This document shows positions 17,379 to 26,384 of a stretch of 64,000 nucleotides of DNA, one piece after another. Below the pieces are notes generated by a model that was not told the DNA's origin, ran no database searches, and was given only the letters and a program-made list of their open reading frames with translations. Each line of letters begins with the position of its first letter. Within the stretch, counting starts at the first letter, position 1. Where the stretch lies: the NCBI GenBank assembly GCA_041749475.1, contig JBGTBD010000040.1, forward strand, positions 4,270-68,269. The letters run 5' to 3'. This DNA comes from JBGTBD01 sp041749475 (GTDB taxonomy: Bacteria > Pseudomonadota > Alphaproteobacteria > Rickettsiales > UBA998). Both the position numbers and the translations under genes were made by a program.

Positions 17379-17504
17379 ATGAAAATTCTGAGTTCGCTAA
17401 AGTCCGCAAAAAAACGTGATAAGAATTGCCGCGTCGTTCGCCGCAAAGGTCGTATCTACGTGATTAACAAGACGAATCCCCGCTTCAAAGCGCGTCAGGG
17501 CTAA
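17379..17504 (+). CDS. rpmJ: 50S ribosomal protein L36
   Basis: This is a 41-residue basic protein beginning MKILSSLKSAKKR and ending NPRFKARQG, the L36 signature. Only one cysteine is present, so it is the zinc-free form (as in the YkgO type), which many alphaproteobacteria carry as the sole copy. The ribosome site cagggg lies upstream of the ATG at good spacing. The gene stands alone between the glycosyltransferase and a palindromic element. Confidence 0.95.
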   Translation: MKILSSLKSAKKRDKNCRVVRRKGRIYVINKTNPRFKARQG

Positions 17505-17590
17505 TTAGCTTTTAATCGTTGGTTACTAGGCTTTGGTCGTTAGCAATAGGATTGCTGCGTGACCCGCTATCCATTTTTCATTTTACATCT

Positions 17591-17690
17591 TCATACCAGC
17601 GAAAGCTGGTATCCAGCAGTTTTGTTCGCGATGAAAAAGACTGCTATACAAGAGCATACAAAGCTGGATGCCAGCCTACGCTGGCATGAC
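17591..17690. repeat. Dispersed two-hairpin palindromic element (copy 2)
   Basis: Hairpin one is ATACCAGC-gaaa-GCTGGTAT (17593-17612), flanked by TC and CCAGC. Hairpin two is ATGCCAGC-ctac-GCTGGCAT (17668-17687), flanked by GCTGG and GAC. The two are separated by about 55 bases. The edges match those of the other copies while the stems differ. It fills most of the 219-base gap between rpmJ and the convergent gene ending at 17724, and could stop transcription from both sides. Confidence 0.85.
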
Positions 17691-17723
17691 CATAAAAATG
17701 GGTAATTGAATATTTTGGTAAAT

Positions 17724-18116
17724 CTACTGAACGTAGATATGCACTTCGTGATAGCGCAGTGCGGCGGAGCGTTCGTTGACGACGTTGATGCGCTCGCGCG
17801 GAACCCCCATTTTCGTCAGTGTCTGGATAACGTTGCTGAGGTTACGTTTGGCCATATCCTCAGTCACGCTGCGGTTACTCGTGCCCGTGGGGACGAAGGA
17901 GACGACTTCCAGCAGCACGGTCGGCTTGATGGCGACGGCGCGGGAAACCGCATTGTAAAGCTGCTGCTCGAAATAGACCTTCCGCTGGTTGAAGCGGATC
18001 ACCACCAGCGGAATATCCGCCGACGCGGAGGCGACAGGGGCTGTTTGCGCGAAGATGGGGCTGGCGGGAAGGGCGACGTTGATAATGGCCGCAAGTAGAA
18101 GAGGAAGTGTTTTCAT
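17724..18116 (-). CDS. Small exported protein with OmpA-like C-terminal pattern
   Basis: From the ATG at 18116 this is a 130-residue protein whose first 23 residues form a signal peptide (ending IFAQ). Longer upstream starts would bury that signal and are rejected. The mature part has a strand-helix-strand order (VLLEVVSFVPTG, AKRNLSNVIQTLTKMGVPRERINVV, HEVHIYV) that recalls the OmpA-like peptidoglycan-binding fold. The family's usual Asp and Arg ligand motif is not clear, so this is a weak match. It is monocistronic and divergent from the chemosensory operon. Confidence 0.6.
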   Translation of the reverse strand: MKTLPLLLAAIINVALPASPIFAQTAPVASASADIPLVVIRFNQRKVYFEQQLYNAVSRAVAIKPTVLLEVVSFVPTGTSNRSVTEDMAKRNLSNVIQTLTKMGVPRERINVVNERSAALRYHEVHIYVQ

Positions 18117-18350
18117 ATCATCGCTTATAAAGCTGACGGCATAAGGATGCAAAAAGAATTTAGTGGTAGGGGGACAATTCCTTTGCCCTGTGACGGATAT
18201 GGGCAAGCAATCACAGGTTGCGCTATCTTCGTGTGAGTGTAAGTGGATCACAGAGAGCACACAACACCAAAAACTAAACCTATGCGTGTAATTCGCATTG
18301 AGCATATTGCTTTTTTATGCCATATTGCAGCCGGAAATGGGAAGGAACGC

Positions 18351-19469
18351 ATGCTCTCTACTCACCCGCTGACGCAGGAAGACTCAACCTTTGGTCGCAA
18401 AGAGTGGTCTATACCTATGGTTGTGAACAGTGAGCGTGCCCCTTCTTCTCAGGCGCATATCTGGATAGGGGCGAAAGCGCTTTCCACCATCGGCTCCTAC
18501 CTGCCGGCCACGGCGACGTTGATTGAAGACAAGACGCGTCTCCTCTCCGATGAATTCCAGAAACTGGCCGAAGCCGCCTCGACTCAGGCCGCTCACGTGG
18601 AAGAAGTGGTGGAGGTGGCCAATACCATCCTGCTCGACGGGGCAGAGGTGGAGCTGACGGCGGCGCTTGACGTCATCCGCCGCAGTCTGCGGGAGGCGAT
18701 CCTGAACATCCTCGAAGTTTCCAAGCTTGCCGTGTCGATGGCCGACCAGTTTGAGAGTGCGCTATCCGACCTGCGCCAGATTACCAGCTTCGTCAACACC
18801 ATCCGCAAGATCACCCGCCAGACCAAGCTGTTGGCCCTGAACGCCAATATCGAGGCGGCCGCGGCGGGAGATGCGGGCAAAGGGTTCCGTGTCGTCGCCA
18901 ATGAAGTGAAGGTATTGTCGCAGGAGATTTCTGAACTGGCGGAGCATATGGAGCGGTTGATATTCAACGTCAGCGAAAGCGTTAACCGCAGTTACAAAAC
19001 TCTTTGCGAGGTTGCCGCCATCGACATGACCGAGAATATCCTGATTCAGGAAAAAGTCGGCAACATCATGAACGCCATCATCCACCAGAACGAAAAATTC
19101 TGCGGCGTGATGCAGAAGGCTGTCAACGATTCCCGCCACTCCGCCCGCGTCATCAGCGAGATGATCGTCGGCATGCAGTTTCAGGATTACGTGTCGCAGA
19201 ATCTCGGCAATAGCGTCAACGTCCTGCTCGCCTTGGCAGATATGCTGGAGCAGGTGACGCATGAGCCAGTGGGTGCGCTCCCCTCAGGAAACGAAATGGG
19301 CAGGCGACTGTGGGAATTATTCCGACTGGGGGAGCTGCGCGGCAAATTCCTCGCAAGTCTGGAGGATGATGAACTCTTCGCCGAACTGGCGCAGGAACTC
19401 TGCGCTGAACTGGGACACACGGCCACCGTGAAGAGCGCAACACAACATGACGAGATCGAACTTTTTTAG
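18351..19469 (+). CDS. Soluble receptor-like protein with MCP signalling tip and CheZ-like DxxxQ motif
   Basis: The 372-residue protein has no membrane segment. Near its middle is a chemoreceptor hairpin tip, TRQTKLLALNANIEAAAAGD followed by AGKGFRVVANEVK, close to the kinase-contacting consensus of MCPs. Near the C-terminal third it reads IVGMQFQDYVSQNL, with Asp and Gln four apart inside a helix. This matches the catalytic motif of the CheY-phosphate phosphatase CheZ (FQDLTGQ). No other CheZ, CheC or CheX gene is seen in this operon. The ATG at 18351 has gaagga six bases upstream; starts further up lack a site. It appears to be the first gene of the chemosensory operon. Confidence 0.75.
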   Translation: MLSTHPLTQEDSTFGRKEWSIPMVVNSERAPSSQAHIWIGAKALSTIGSYLPATATLIEDKTRLLSDEFQKLAEAASTQAAHVEEVVEVANTILLDGAEVELTAALDVIRRSLREAILNILEVSKLAVSMADQFESALSDLRQITSFVNTIRKITRQTKLLALNANIEAAAAGDAGKGFRVVANEVKVLSQEISELAEHMERLIFNVSESVNRSYKTLCEVAAIDMTENILIQEKVGNIMNAIIHQNEKFCGVMQKAVNDSRHSARVISEMIVGMQFQDYVSQNLGNSVNVLLALADMLEQVTHEPVGALPSGNEMGRRLWELFRLGELRGKFLASLEDDELFAELAQELCAELGHTATVKSATQHDEIELF

Positions 19470-19480
19470 AGGAGGTAGCC

Positions 19481-19744
19481 TTGGAGACTATGCAGGAACG
19501 TCTGGACATACGTGATGCCCATGCTTTTCAGGATTTACTGATTCGCCTGATGGAAACGAATGCACCCGTGTGCGAGCTGGACGCTTCACGTATCAGCGCT
19601 ATCACCACCCCGAACCTCCAACTGCTCATGGCCAGTCGCCGTGCACTTGCACGCACTGGCAGTCGTCTCACCATTGTCAACCCGTCTGAACCATTCCGTC
19701 AGGCCGCCTCACGACTGGGTCTGGAAGAATTACTCGAACCCTAA
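19481..19744 (+). CDS. STAS-domain protein (first of two)
   Basis: This is an 87-residue single STAS domain, the fold of anti-sigma-factor antagonists. The conserved loop before helix 2 reads ISAITTPNLQLL, where Ser or Thr can be phosphorylated by an HPK/RsbW-type kinase. The start is a TTG at 19481: GGAGG at 19471-19475 gives five bases of spacing, whereas the ATG nine bases later would be too far from it. The position beside cheY and cheA is found in other alphaproteobacterial chemosensory operons. Its kinase and phosphatase may be the ones at 29489 and 28357. Confidence 0.85.
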   Translation: METMQERLDIRDAHAFQDLLIRLMETNAPVCELDASRISAITTPNLQLLMASRRALARTGSRLTIVNPSEPFRQAASRLGLEELLEP

Positions 19745-19753
19745 GGAGCATCT

Positions 19754-20119
19754 ATGGCCAAACGTGCCATTTCAGTCGACGATTCCAAAACCATGCGCGA
19801 CATGGTCTCCTATACGCTGACCCATGCGGGGTTCGACGTCATTCAGGCCGAGAACGGCGAGGAGGCGCTGAAACTGCTGGGGCAGGAGAAGGTCGACGTC
19901 GTCATCACCGACCTCAATATGCCGATCATGGACGGCATCACCCTGATACGCAACCTGCGCGGCATGAGCGATTACAAATTTACCCCCATTCTGATGCTGA
20001 CTACAGAATCGGACGGCAGCATGAAGGAACAGGGTAAATCCGCCGGGGCGACGGGTTGGATCGTCAAGCCCTTCAACCCGGAAAAGCTGGTCGAAGTCGT
20101 CCAGCGCGTCTGCGCGTGA
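19754..20119 (+). CDS. cheY: Single-domain chemotaxis response regulator CheY
   Basis: This 121-residue receiver domain has the acidic pair D9-D10, the phospho-acceptor D53 (VVITDLNMP), the switch Thr in MLTTES and the conserved Lys in IVKPFN. There is no output domain, so it acts by binding a partner such as a flagellar motor or another protein. It is preceded by aaggag and followed after seven bases by cheA. No flagellar gene is present in the window, so its target is not shown. Confidence 0.93.
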   Translation: MAKRAISVDDSKTMRDMVSYTLTHAGFDVIQAENGEEALKLLGQEKVDVVITDLNMPIMDGITLIRNLRGMSDYKFTPILMLTTESDGSMKEQGKSAGATGWIVKPFNPEKLVEVVQRVCA

Positions 20120-20126
20120 GGGGCTG

Positions 20127-22205
20127 ATGCAACTCGATCTCCAGCAATTCCGCGAGACGTATATACAGGAATGCACCGAACTCCTCATGGATATGGAGGA
20201 GAAGCTGCTCGAACTGGAAAAGGGCAACGAGGATATCGAGTTGCTACACGCCATCTTCCGCTGCATCCATTCGGTAAAAGGCGGCGCGGGAGCGTTCGGG
20301 CTGACGCAGATCGCGGAATTCACCCATGAATTTGAATATCTGCTGGATGCGATGCGCAGTCACCAGATTCCCCTAACGCCGCAGCTGATAGAATTGCTCT
20401 TTCATGGCCATACCGTCGTGGAACGGATGGTGATGGCCGCGAAGCAGGGGCAGGAGGATCGGGGGGAGGACGTCGCGCCGTTGCTCGATGCCATCCGCGC
20501 CATCATCCGTCCTGGAGAGAAAGCATTGGTTGGTATGCCACTCACCGCATCGCCACGGGTGACGGGTAGGCAGCGCTATTATATCGTCTTCCGCCCCGCC
20601 CCGGCATTACTCCAGACCGGCAACGACCCACTCTACATTTTCCGTGGGCTGGAAGCGCTGGGGGAGATGGCGGTGCAATGTGACGCGTCGGGGTTGCCGG
20701 AATTCACCGCTATCGACCCCGAGCAGTGCTACCTCACATGGCATATCACGCTGGATACGGAAGCAGGCCGCGAAGCCATCGCCGCGCAGTTCGAATTCGT
20801 TGAGGATTGTGCGGATATTGCCATCACCGAAGCGTCCGACAAATCGGACAGTTCTATCACGAAGAATGACTGCATCTCACCCCAAGTGATGCATCCCACG
20901 CCATTCGCTTCTGCCCACCCCATACCCCCTGCGGCAGAAGCGGGGCGGGGTGGCGGCACACCTATCCCATCTCCCGCCGCCACCCCGTCGAGTCACCCCG
21001 GAAGCATCCGTGTCGATATCGAGAAAATTGACCGTCTGGTGAATATGGTCGGCGAACTCGTCATCTCGCAAGGCATGCTGCAAATGCAGTCGCTGAGCCT
21101 GCCGCAGGATCATTACATCCTCATCGCCCACGGTATCGAGACCCTGGCCCAGCACACGCGCGAATTACAGGAATCGGTGATGAGCGTCCGTATGCAGCCT
21201 GTCAAGAACCTCTTCTCCCGCATGCCACGCACGGTGCGTGACGTGGCGCAGAAGATGGGCAAGAAGATGAAACTGGAGATGCACGGCGAGGCGACCGAGA
21301 TTGACAAGACCATCATCGAACAACTCTCCGACCCGCTGATGCACATGATACGCAACGCCGCCGACCACGGTATCGAGATGCCTGACATTCGTAGGGCTGC
21401 CGGCAAGCGGGAAGAGGGGACGATAGTTCTTTCCGCGCTGAACCACGGCGGGCGCATAGAGATCGTCATTGAAGACGACGGCGCGGGCATTAACCGCGAG
21501 AAGGTACAAAAACTCGCCATCGAAAAAGGCGTCATTTCCGCACAGGATAATCTGACGACACAGCAGGTGGACGAACTCATCTTCGCCCCCGGTTTCTCGA
21601 CGGCGGATACCATATCGGACATCTCCGGACGCGGGGTGGGGATGGATGTGGTACGGCGTAATATCGAAGCCATCGGCGGCACGATCACCACCCAGAACAT
21701 GCCGGGCAAAGGGGCGCGCTTCGCTATCTCGCTGCCGCTGACACTGGCCATCCTCGACGGAATGGCGGTGCGCTCGGGTGACGAGACCTACATCATCCCC
21801 ATCGTCAATATCGTGGAAACACTACGGCCAAAAAAAGCGCAGGTGAACGCGCTCGGTACGGGGGTGGATGTCGTCAGCATCCGCGGGGAATATCTGCCGC
21901 TGGTCTATCTCGGCGATGTCTTCTCCATCACCGGAACGATGCGTAACGCGTGGGAAGCGTTGATCGTCGTCGTTGAAACGGGGAAAGAAAAATATGGGAT
22001 CGTGGTCGATGACCTGCTCGGCCAGCAACAAGTGGTCATCAAAAGCATCGAAGAGAATTCCGACCCCGTCGAAGGCATCTCCGGTGCAACGATATTGGGT
22101 GATGGAAAAGTCTCCATGATCCTCGACGTGCTGGCCATCTTCCGCATGGGCCGCCACACCGCCAATACGCATTCATTCACCCCCCCGTTACTTGCAACCG
22201 CATAA
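20127..22205 (+). CDS. cheA: Chemotaxis histidine kinase CheA
   Basis: The 692-residue kinase has the full layout. The Hpt domain carries phospho-His48 (RCIHSVKGGAGAFG). A P2-like region lies at about 125-240. A proline-rich linker follows at about 255-290. The dimerisation helices begin near VDIEKIDRLVNMVGEL. The ATPase domain has MHMIRNAADHGIE, EDDGAGI and GRGVGMDVV, and a C-terminal CheW-like domain ends the chain. The linker DNA (20906-20987) consists of two perfect hairpins translated in frame, suggesting insertion of a palindromic element. It phosphorylates CheY and CheB in this operon, under control of receptors. Confidence 0.95.
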   Translation: MQLDLQQFRETYIQECTELLMDMEEKLLELEKGNEDIELLHAIFRCIHSVKGGAGAFGLTQIAEFTHEFEYLLDAMRSHQIPLTPQLIELLFHGHTVVERMVMAAKQGQEDRGEDVAPLLDAIRAIIRPGEKALVGMPLTASPRVTGRQRYYIVFRPAPALLQTGNDPLYIFRGLEALGEMAVQCDASGLPEFTAIDPEQCYLTWHITLDTEAGREAIAAQFEFVEDCADIAITEASDKSDSSITKNDCISPQVMHPTPFASAHPIPPAAEAGRGGGTPIPSPAATPSSHPGSIRVDIEKIDRLVNMVGELVISQGMLQMQSLSLPQDHYILIAHGIETLAQHTRELQESVMSVRMQPVKNLFSRMPRTVRDVAQKMGKKMKLEMHGEATEIDKTIIEQLSDPLMHMIRNAADHGIEMPDIRRAAGKREEGTIVLSALNHGGRIEIVIEDDGAGINREKVQKLAIEKGVISAQDNLTTQQVDELIFAPGFSTADTISDISGRGVGMDVVRRNIEAIGGTITTQNMPGKGARFAISLPLTLAILDGMAVRSGDETYIIPIVNIVETLRPKKAQVNALGTGVDVVSIRGEYLPLVYLGDVFSITGTMRNAWEALIVVVETGKEKYGIVVDDLLGQQQVVIKSIEENSDPVEGISGATILGDGKVSMILDVLAIFRMGRHTANTHSFTPPLLATA
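20906..20987 (+). repeat. Two adjacent perfect hairpins inside the cheA linker
   Basis: CGCTTCTGCC (20906-20915) pairs with GGCAGAAGCG (20933-20942). Three bases later CGGGGTGGCGGC (20946-20957) pairs with GCCGCCACCCCG (20976-20987). Stems of 10 and 12 perfect pairs side by side are unlikely by chance. They are translated in frame as about residues 260-287 of CheA, in a Pro/Ala/Gly-rich linker where extra residues would be tolerated. No second copy was found in the window. Confidence 0.6.
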
Positions 22206-22215
22206 GGAGCAGCCG

Positions 22216-22737
22216 ATGCAAATGGAACTCAATACTCAGGAGCAAAACCAGTTCGACCTTGAATTGCACCAGTTCCTGACCTTCACCGTACAGGAGCAGG
22301 AATACGGGGTCGATATCCGCTCCATCCGTGAGATCAAGGCATGGTCACCTACCACGCGCCTGCCTAACGCTCCACGCGCCATGCGCGGCGTCATTAACCT
22401 GCGCGGCAGCATCATACCCGTATTCGACATGCGCGAACGCTTCTACCAAAGCGACACGGATGCCAGCAGCAAGCATGTTATTATCATCGTCGATATTGGT
22501 AATCGCCTGATCGGAATGTTAGTCGATACTGTTTCCGACATCATCACGACCGAACGCGGCGACATTAAATCCCCGCCAAGCGGTACGGTGCAGATCGACG
22601 AACGCTACGTCGCCGGTCTGGTCTCTATTGAAGAACGCATGATCATCCTGCTCGATACCCTCCAGCTATTCGATATGCACTCCCTTTCCCAACTTTCCCA
22701 GCCCAACGCACAAAATGGAGCCTCCTATGTTCAATAA
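22216..22737 (+). CDS. cheW: Chemotaxis coupling protein CheW
   Basis: This 173-residue CheW domain connects receptors to CheA. Typical segments are LTFTVQEQEYGVDIRSIREI, LPNAPRAMRGVINLRG, IIPVFDMRERF and GMLVDTVSDI. The ATG at 22216 is used because AAGGAG (22204-22209) stands six bases before it; that site overlaps the cheA stop codon, so the two genes are coupled. The final 11 bases overlap the receptor gene. Confidence 0.95.
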   Translation: MQMELNTQEQNQFDLELHQFLTFTVQEQEYGVDIRSIREIKAWSPTTRLPNAPRAMRGVINLRGSIIPVFDMRERFYQSDTDASSKHVIIIVDIGNRLIGMLVDTVSDIITTERGDIKSPPSGTVQIDERYVAGLVSIEERMIILLDTLQLFDMHSLSQLSQPNAQNGASYVQ

Positions 22738-25534
22738 CTTGCAATATTCCGCGAAATTGCCGCTAATCATAGCAATGGCTGCTATCACCACGGGCGTGGT
22801 CGTCGGTTTCGCCAACTTCATCACCGCCAAGCACGAGATTAGCCAGATCACCATTGATAGTCTGAATACGGTGATCGACAGCAAAAAGCATGATCTCGAA
22901 GAAGATATGAAATTGATTCAAGGGAACGTGACGCTGATGGCGAAAAACCCCAGCCTCATCAACGCTTTGCAGGAATTTCAAAAAGGGTGGGAAACAGCCA
23001 AAGCTGAAGGCAAGAACCCGACGGAGTATTATCGCCATCTCTACGTCGATGCCAACGCCAATCCAATTGGCAGCAAAGGAGCGCTGGACGCCGCACCGGA
23101 TGGATCGTATTACAGCGACGTCCACCGCCAGTTCCACCCGTGGTTGCGAGAATATATTGTTCAGAACGAGCTATATGATCTGTTCCTATTCAACGCAGCA
23201 GGGGAAGCGATCTACACCATCGCCAAGGAGCCGGACTATGCGACCAATTTCGCGCGGGGGCCATACCAGTCGAGCAATCTGGGCGCCATCGTACAAAAAG
23301 CATTAATCGGCGAGGGCAAGGATGCAACGCTTTATGCGGATTTCGAAACTTATGCCCCGAGCAATGGCGTGCCTGCCAGTTTCATGGCTGCACCCGTGTA
23401 CGGCGCGGACGGCACGCTCATCGGTGCAGTAGCGGTGCAACTCTCCACAGCCAAGATGAACGAAGTGACGGATAACGATAATCTGGGTGAGACGGGCGAG
23501 GCCTTTGTCGTCGGCCCCGATTATCTACTGCGCACCGACAACCCTGACACGGAAGCAAACGACATCCTCGCTCAGAAGATGGATATGGAAGCCGTACGGC
23601 TGGCACTGGAAGGAAAAAGCGGAGAACTGAACACGGTAATGGATAATCAGGCGCTAATACAACTCTACGCACCGGTGCAAATAGGCGGCGTGAACTATGC
23701 CCTGATCGCCCAGATGCACGAATCGGAGATCTTCGCACCTATCGTTAGAATGCGGGTGGATTCACTTACGCAAGGGGGCATTGCGCTCCTCGTCATCCTG
23801 ATGGTTGGAACCTTTGCCGCCCGACGTATGAGCCGTTCCCTTAAATCGCTGGGGGCGACCATTTCCGAAATCGCAGGGGGAAAATTGAACCTTCAGATTC
23901 CCATGCTGAAGCAGAAGGACGAACTGGGTGACATCGCCCGCTCCATGCTGGCTATCACCAACCTCGGAGGCAGGAGTGCTCGCCTGCAAAGTATGATCGA
24001 TAACATCAACCTGCCGATGATGATGTGCGACAGGAATTTCATCGTCACCTATACCAACAAGGCCTCTGTTAGCGAGCTGACAAAGCTGGAGCAATACCTG
24101 CCCATCAGGGTTGGTGAGTTGGTGGGTAATTCTATCGATATCTTCCATAAGAATCCTTCACATCAAAGGAAATTGTTACAGGACAGGATGAAATTACCGC
24201 ACAAGGCAAAGTTTCCTATCGGCCCGGAATGGATGGCGCTGGACGCCGAAATGCTGCCGGACGATAAGGGAGAGTTTGACGGGGCGTTCGTTACCTGGCG
24301 TATCGTCACCGATCAGGTAAAAGCGGAACAGGCGGTGAAGGATGCACAAGAGAGCATTAACCAAGTCCTGAAAGCCGCCAGTGAAGGCCGTTTGGAAGAA
24401 CGGCTGAACCTGAACGAGTTTGATGGTTTCTACCGTGCTCTGGCGGAAAGTATCAATCTCCTGATGGATACTATCGTTGAACCGATCAATAAGTCCATTG
24501 AGGTGGCACGCATCATGGCGGCAGGAAACCTCACGCGCACGATGGAAGGCGAGTACGGTGGCTCCTTTGCCGATATGCAATCTTCACTGAACGATACCAT
24601 CACGGGTTTGCGCGATCTGGTCTATAAGATCCGCGAGGCGAGTGACGCGGTCAACAGTTCCGCCAAAGAGATCGCTGCCGGCAGCCAGAATCTCTCAGAA
24701 CGGACGGAGAATCAAGCCTCTTCTCTGGAAGAAACCGCGGCCTCAATGGAAGAGATAACAGGCACGGTCAACAGCAATGCCGAGCGCACCCGCGAAGCGC
24801 GGGAGGAATCCTCGCAAGCGCGAGAGGCAGCGCAGAAGGGAGGAGAGGTCGTCAAGACCGCAATTGAGGCAATGGGTCGCATCGAATCTTCCTCGCAAAA
24901 AATCGCTGACATTATTGGAGTCATCGACGAGATCGCCTTCCAGACCAACCTGCTGGCGCTAAACGCCGCCGTAGAAGCCGCCCGTGCAGGCGAAGCAGGC
25001 AAGGGCTTCGCCGTGGTGGCTTCTGAGGTGCGTTCGCTGGCTGGCCGTTCCTCATCGGCGTCTAAGGAAATCAAAGGACTGATTCAGCAAAGCGTCGAGC
25101 AGGTGAAGACGGGTTCGCGCTACGTCAACCAGACTGGTGAAACACTGGACGAAATCGTCCGCTCGGTGGTGAAGGTCTCGGACATCATCACCTCCATCGC
25201 CGAAGCAAGCCGCGAGCAAAGTTCCGGAGTGGGCGAGATCAACACCTCCATCTCCCAGATGGACGAGATGACGCAGCAGAATGCGGCGCTTGTAGAGCAA
25301 ACCAATGCAGCCGTGCAGATGCTGGCGCAGAAAGGTCAAGAACTGAACCGCCTGATGCAACAATTCAAGCTGGACGAACAGGCTCGCGATGCGGGGTTTG
25401 GCACCAAACCGATGTTGACCAACGCCTCTCAAAAGCCATTCAAGCCCAAGGCAAACGGCAACGGGCATCACTATAAACCAGTGAAGTCTGCCGCTGCTGC
25501 AACGACTCTGGAGCAGGGATGGGAGGAATTCTAG
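22727..25534 (+). CDS. Transmembrane methyl-accepting chemotaxis receptor
   Basis: The 935-residue receptor has an N-terminal helix (about 12-32), a long extracytoplasmic region (about 35-345) of Cache-like layout, a second helix (about 346-366), HAMP-like regions and a PAS-like segment (about 405-530). The signalling coiled coil carries the canonical tip IDEIAFQTNLLALNAAVEAA. Gln/Glu pairs that CheR and CheB could modify are visible, for example NQASSLEETAASMEEITG. The C-terminal GWEEF resembles the NWETF-type pentapeptide that tethers CheR. The ATG at 22727 is chosen because ggag stands six bases upstream. It is cut into the end of cheW by 11 bases. Confidence 0.92.
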   Translation: MFNNLQYSAKLPLIIAMAAITTGVVVGFANFITAKHEISQITIDSLNTVIDSKKHDLEEDMKLIQGNVTLMAKNPSLINALQEFQKGWETAKAEGKNPTEYYRHLYVDANANPIGSKGALDAAPDGSYYSDVHRQFHPWLREYIVQNELYDLFLFNAAGEAIYTIAKEPDYATNFARGPYQSSNLGAIVQKALIGEGKDATLYADFETYAPSNGVPASFMAAPVYGADGTLIGAVAVQLSTAKMNEVTDNDNLGETGEAFVVGPDYLLRTDNPDTEANDILAQKMDMEAVRLALEGKSGELNTVMDNQALIQLYAPVQIGGVNYALIAQMHESEIFAPIVRMRVDSLTQGGIALLVILMVGTFAARRMSRSLKSLGATISEIAGGKLNLQIPMLKQKDELGDIARSMLAITNLGGRSARLQSMIDNINLPMMMCDRNFIVTYTNKASVSELTKLEQYLPIRVGELVGNSIDIFHKNPSHQRKLLQDRMKLPHKAKFPIGPEWMALDAEMLPDDKGEFDGAFVTWRIVTDQVKAEQAVKDAQESINQVLKAASEGRLEERLNLNEFDGFYRALAESINLLMDTIVEPINKSIEVARIMAAGNLTRTMEGEYGGSFADMQSSLNDTITGLRDLVYKIREASDAVNSSAKEIAAGSQNLSERTENQASSLEETAASMEEITGTVNSNAERTREAREESSQAREAAQKGGEVVKTAIEAMGRIESSSQKIADIIGVIDEIAFQTNLLALNAAVEAARAGEAGKGFAVVASEVRSLAGRSSSASKEIKGLIQQSVEQVKTGSRYVNQTGETLDEIVRSVVKVSDIITSIAEASREQSSGVGEINTSISQMDEMTQQNAALVEQTNAAVQMLAQKGQELNRLMQQFKLDEQARDAGFGTKPMLTNASQKPFKPKANGNGHHYKPVKSAAAATTLEQGWEEF

Positions 25535-25535
25535 G

Positions 25536-26384
25536 ATGTCTGAGTCCGAGGGGGGAGGTCGTGAATTCGCATTCACCGAGCGGGATTTCCGTTTCCTGAA
25601 GGATCAGGCCTATGCTTATGCGGGCATCGCGCTCTCAGATCAGAAACAGGCGATGGTCTATTCCCGCCTCGCCCGCCGTATACGGCAATTAGGGTTGAGT
25701 AGCATGGCGGAATATTGCGAGTTGTTGAAGAGTGACTATGCGGATGAGGAACAGGTGCACTTCATCAACGCGATTACCACAAACCTTACCAAATTCTTCC
25801 GTGAGCCGCATCATTACGATCATCTCGCGGGTGTACTACGCGACTATACGCAGAAACGTTCTACACCGGAATTCCGCTTATGGTCGGCAGGCTGTTCCCG
25901 TGGGATGGAAGTGTACTCCGCTGCCATCACCTTATTCGATACATGGCCCTCCGTTAGTGCAAGGGATGTGGTCTTCCTCGCCACCGATATCGACACACGT
26001 ATCTTGCAAGAAGCAGAGCAGGGTGTTTATACGGGGGAGGGTGTGGAGGCGCTTTCATCCCTGCATAAAAGCAAATATTTCACCTCCCATCCCCGTAAGG
26101 AAGGAACGGTGCAGGTAGTGCAGAAGTTACGCGACCTGGTGCACTTTCGGCATCTCAATTTTATGCATGACTGGCCCATGCGGCACCGTTTCAACGTCAT
26201 CTTTTGTCGCAATGTGTTGATCTATTTTGATCGCCCGACGCAGCAGAATATTCTCAGCCGTTTCGCCCAGAAACTTATCCCCGGAGGAACGCTCTATATC
26301 GGCCATTCGGAAAGCATCGGCGAGGCCGCACGCTTTTTCTCCTATCAGGGTAACACGACCTATATCAGGAATGACGTGCCATGA
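25536..26384 (+). CDS. cheR: Chemotaxis protein methyltransferase CheR
   Basis: This 282-residue enzyme uses SAM to methylate receptor glutamates. The N-terminal helical domain is followed by ITTNLTKFFREPHHY, the counterpart of the TTNETxFFR signature. The SAM loop is LWSAGCSRGMEVYSAA, which differs from the common CSTGEEPYS by Arg, Met and Val. Further on, VIFCRNVLIYFD and GGTLYIGHSES are canonical. It starts two bases after the receptor's stop. The odd SAM loop keeps the Gly and one Glu, so activity is still likely. Confidence 0.92.
   Translation: MSESEGGGREFAFTERDFRFLKDQAYAYAGIALSDQKQAMVYSRLARRIRQLGLSSMAEYCELLKSDYADEEQVHFINAITTNLTKFFREPHHYDHLAGVLRDYTQKRSTPEFRLWSAGCSRGMEVYSAAITLFDTWPSVSARDVVFLATDIDTRILQEAEQGVYTGEGVEALSSLHKSKYFTSHPRKEGTVQVVQKLRDLVHFRHLNFMHDWPMRHRFNVIFCRNVLIYFDRPTQQNILSRFAQKLIPGGTLYIGHSESIGEAARFFSYQGNTTYIRNDVP

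Noticed and set aside
18183..18206. TTGCCC/GGGCAA inverted repeat in the gap before the chemosensory operon
   Set aside because: Six pairs with a 12-base loop are expected by chance in this amount of sequence, and no promoter boxes frame it.
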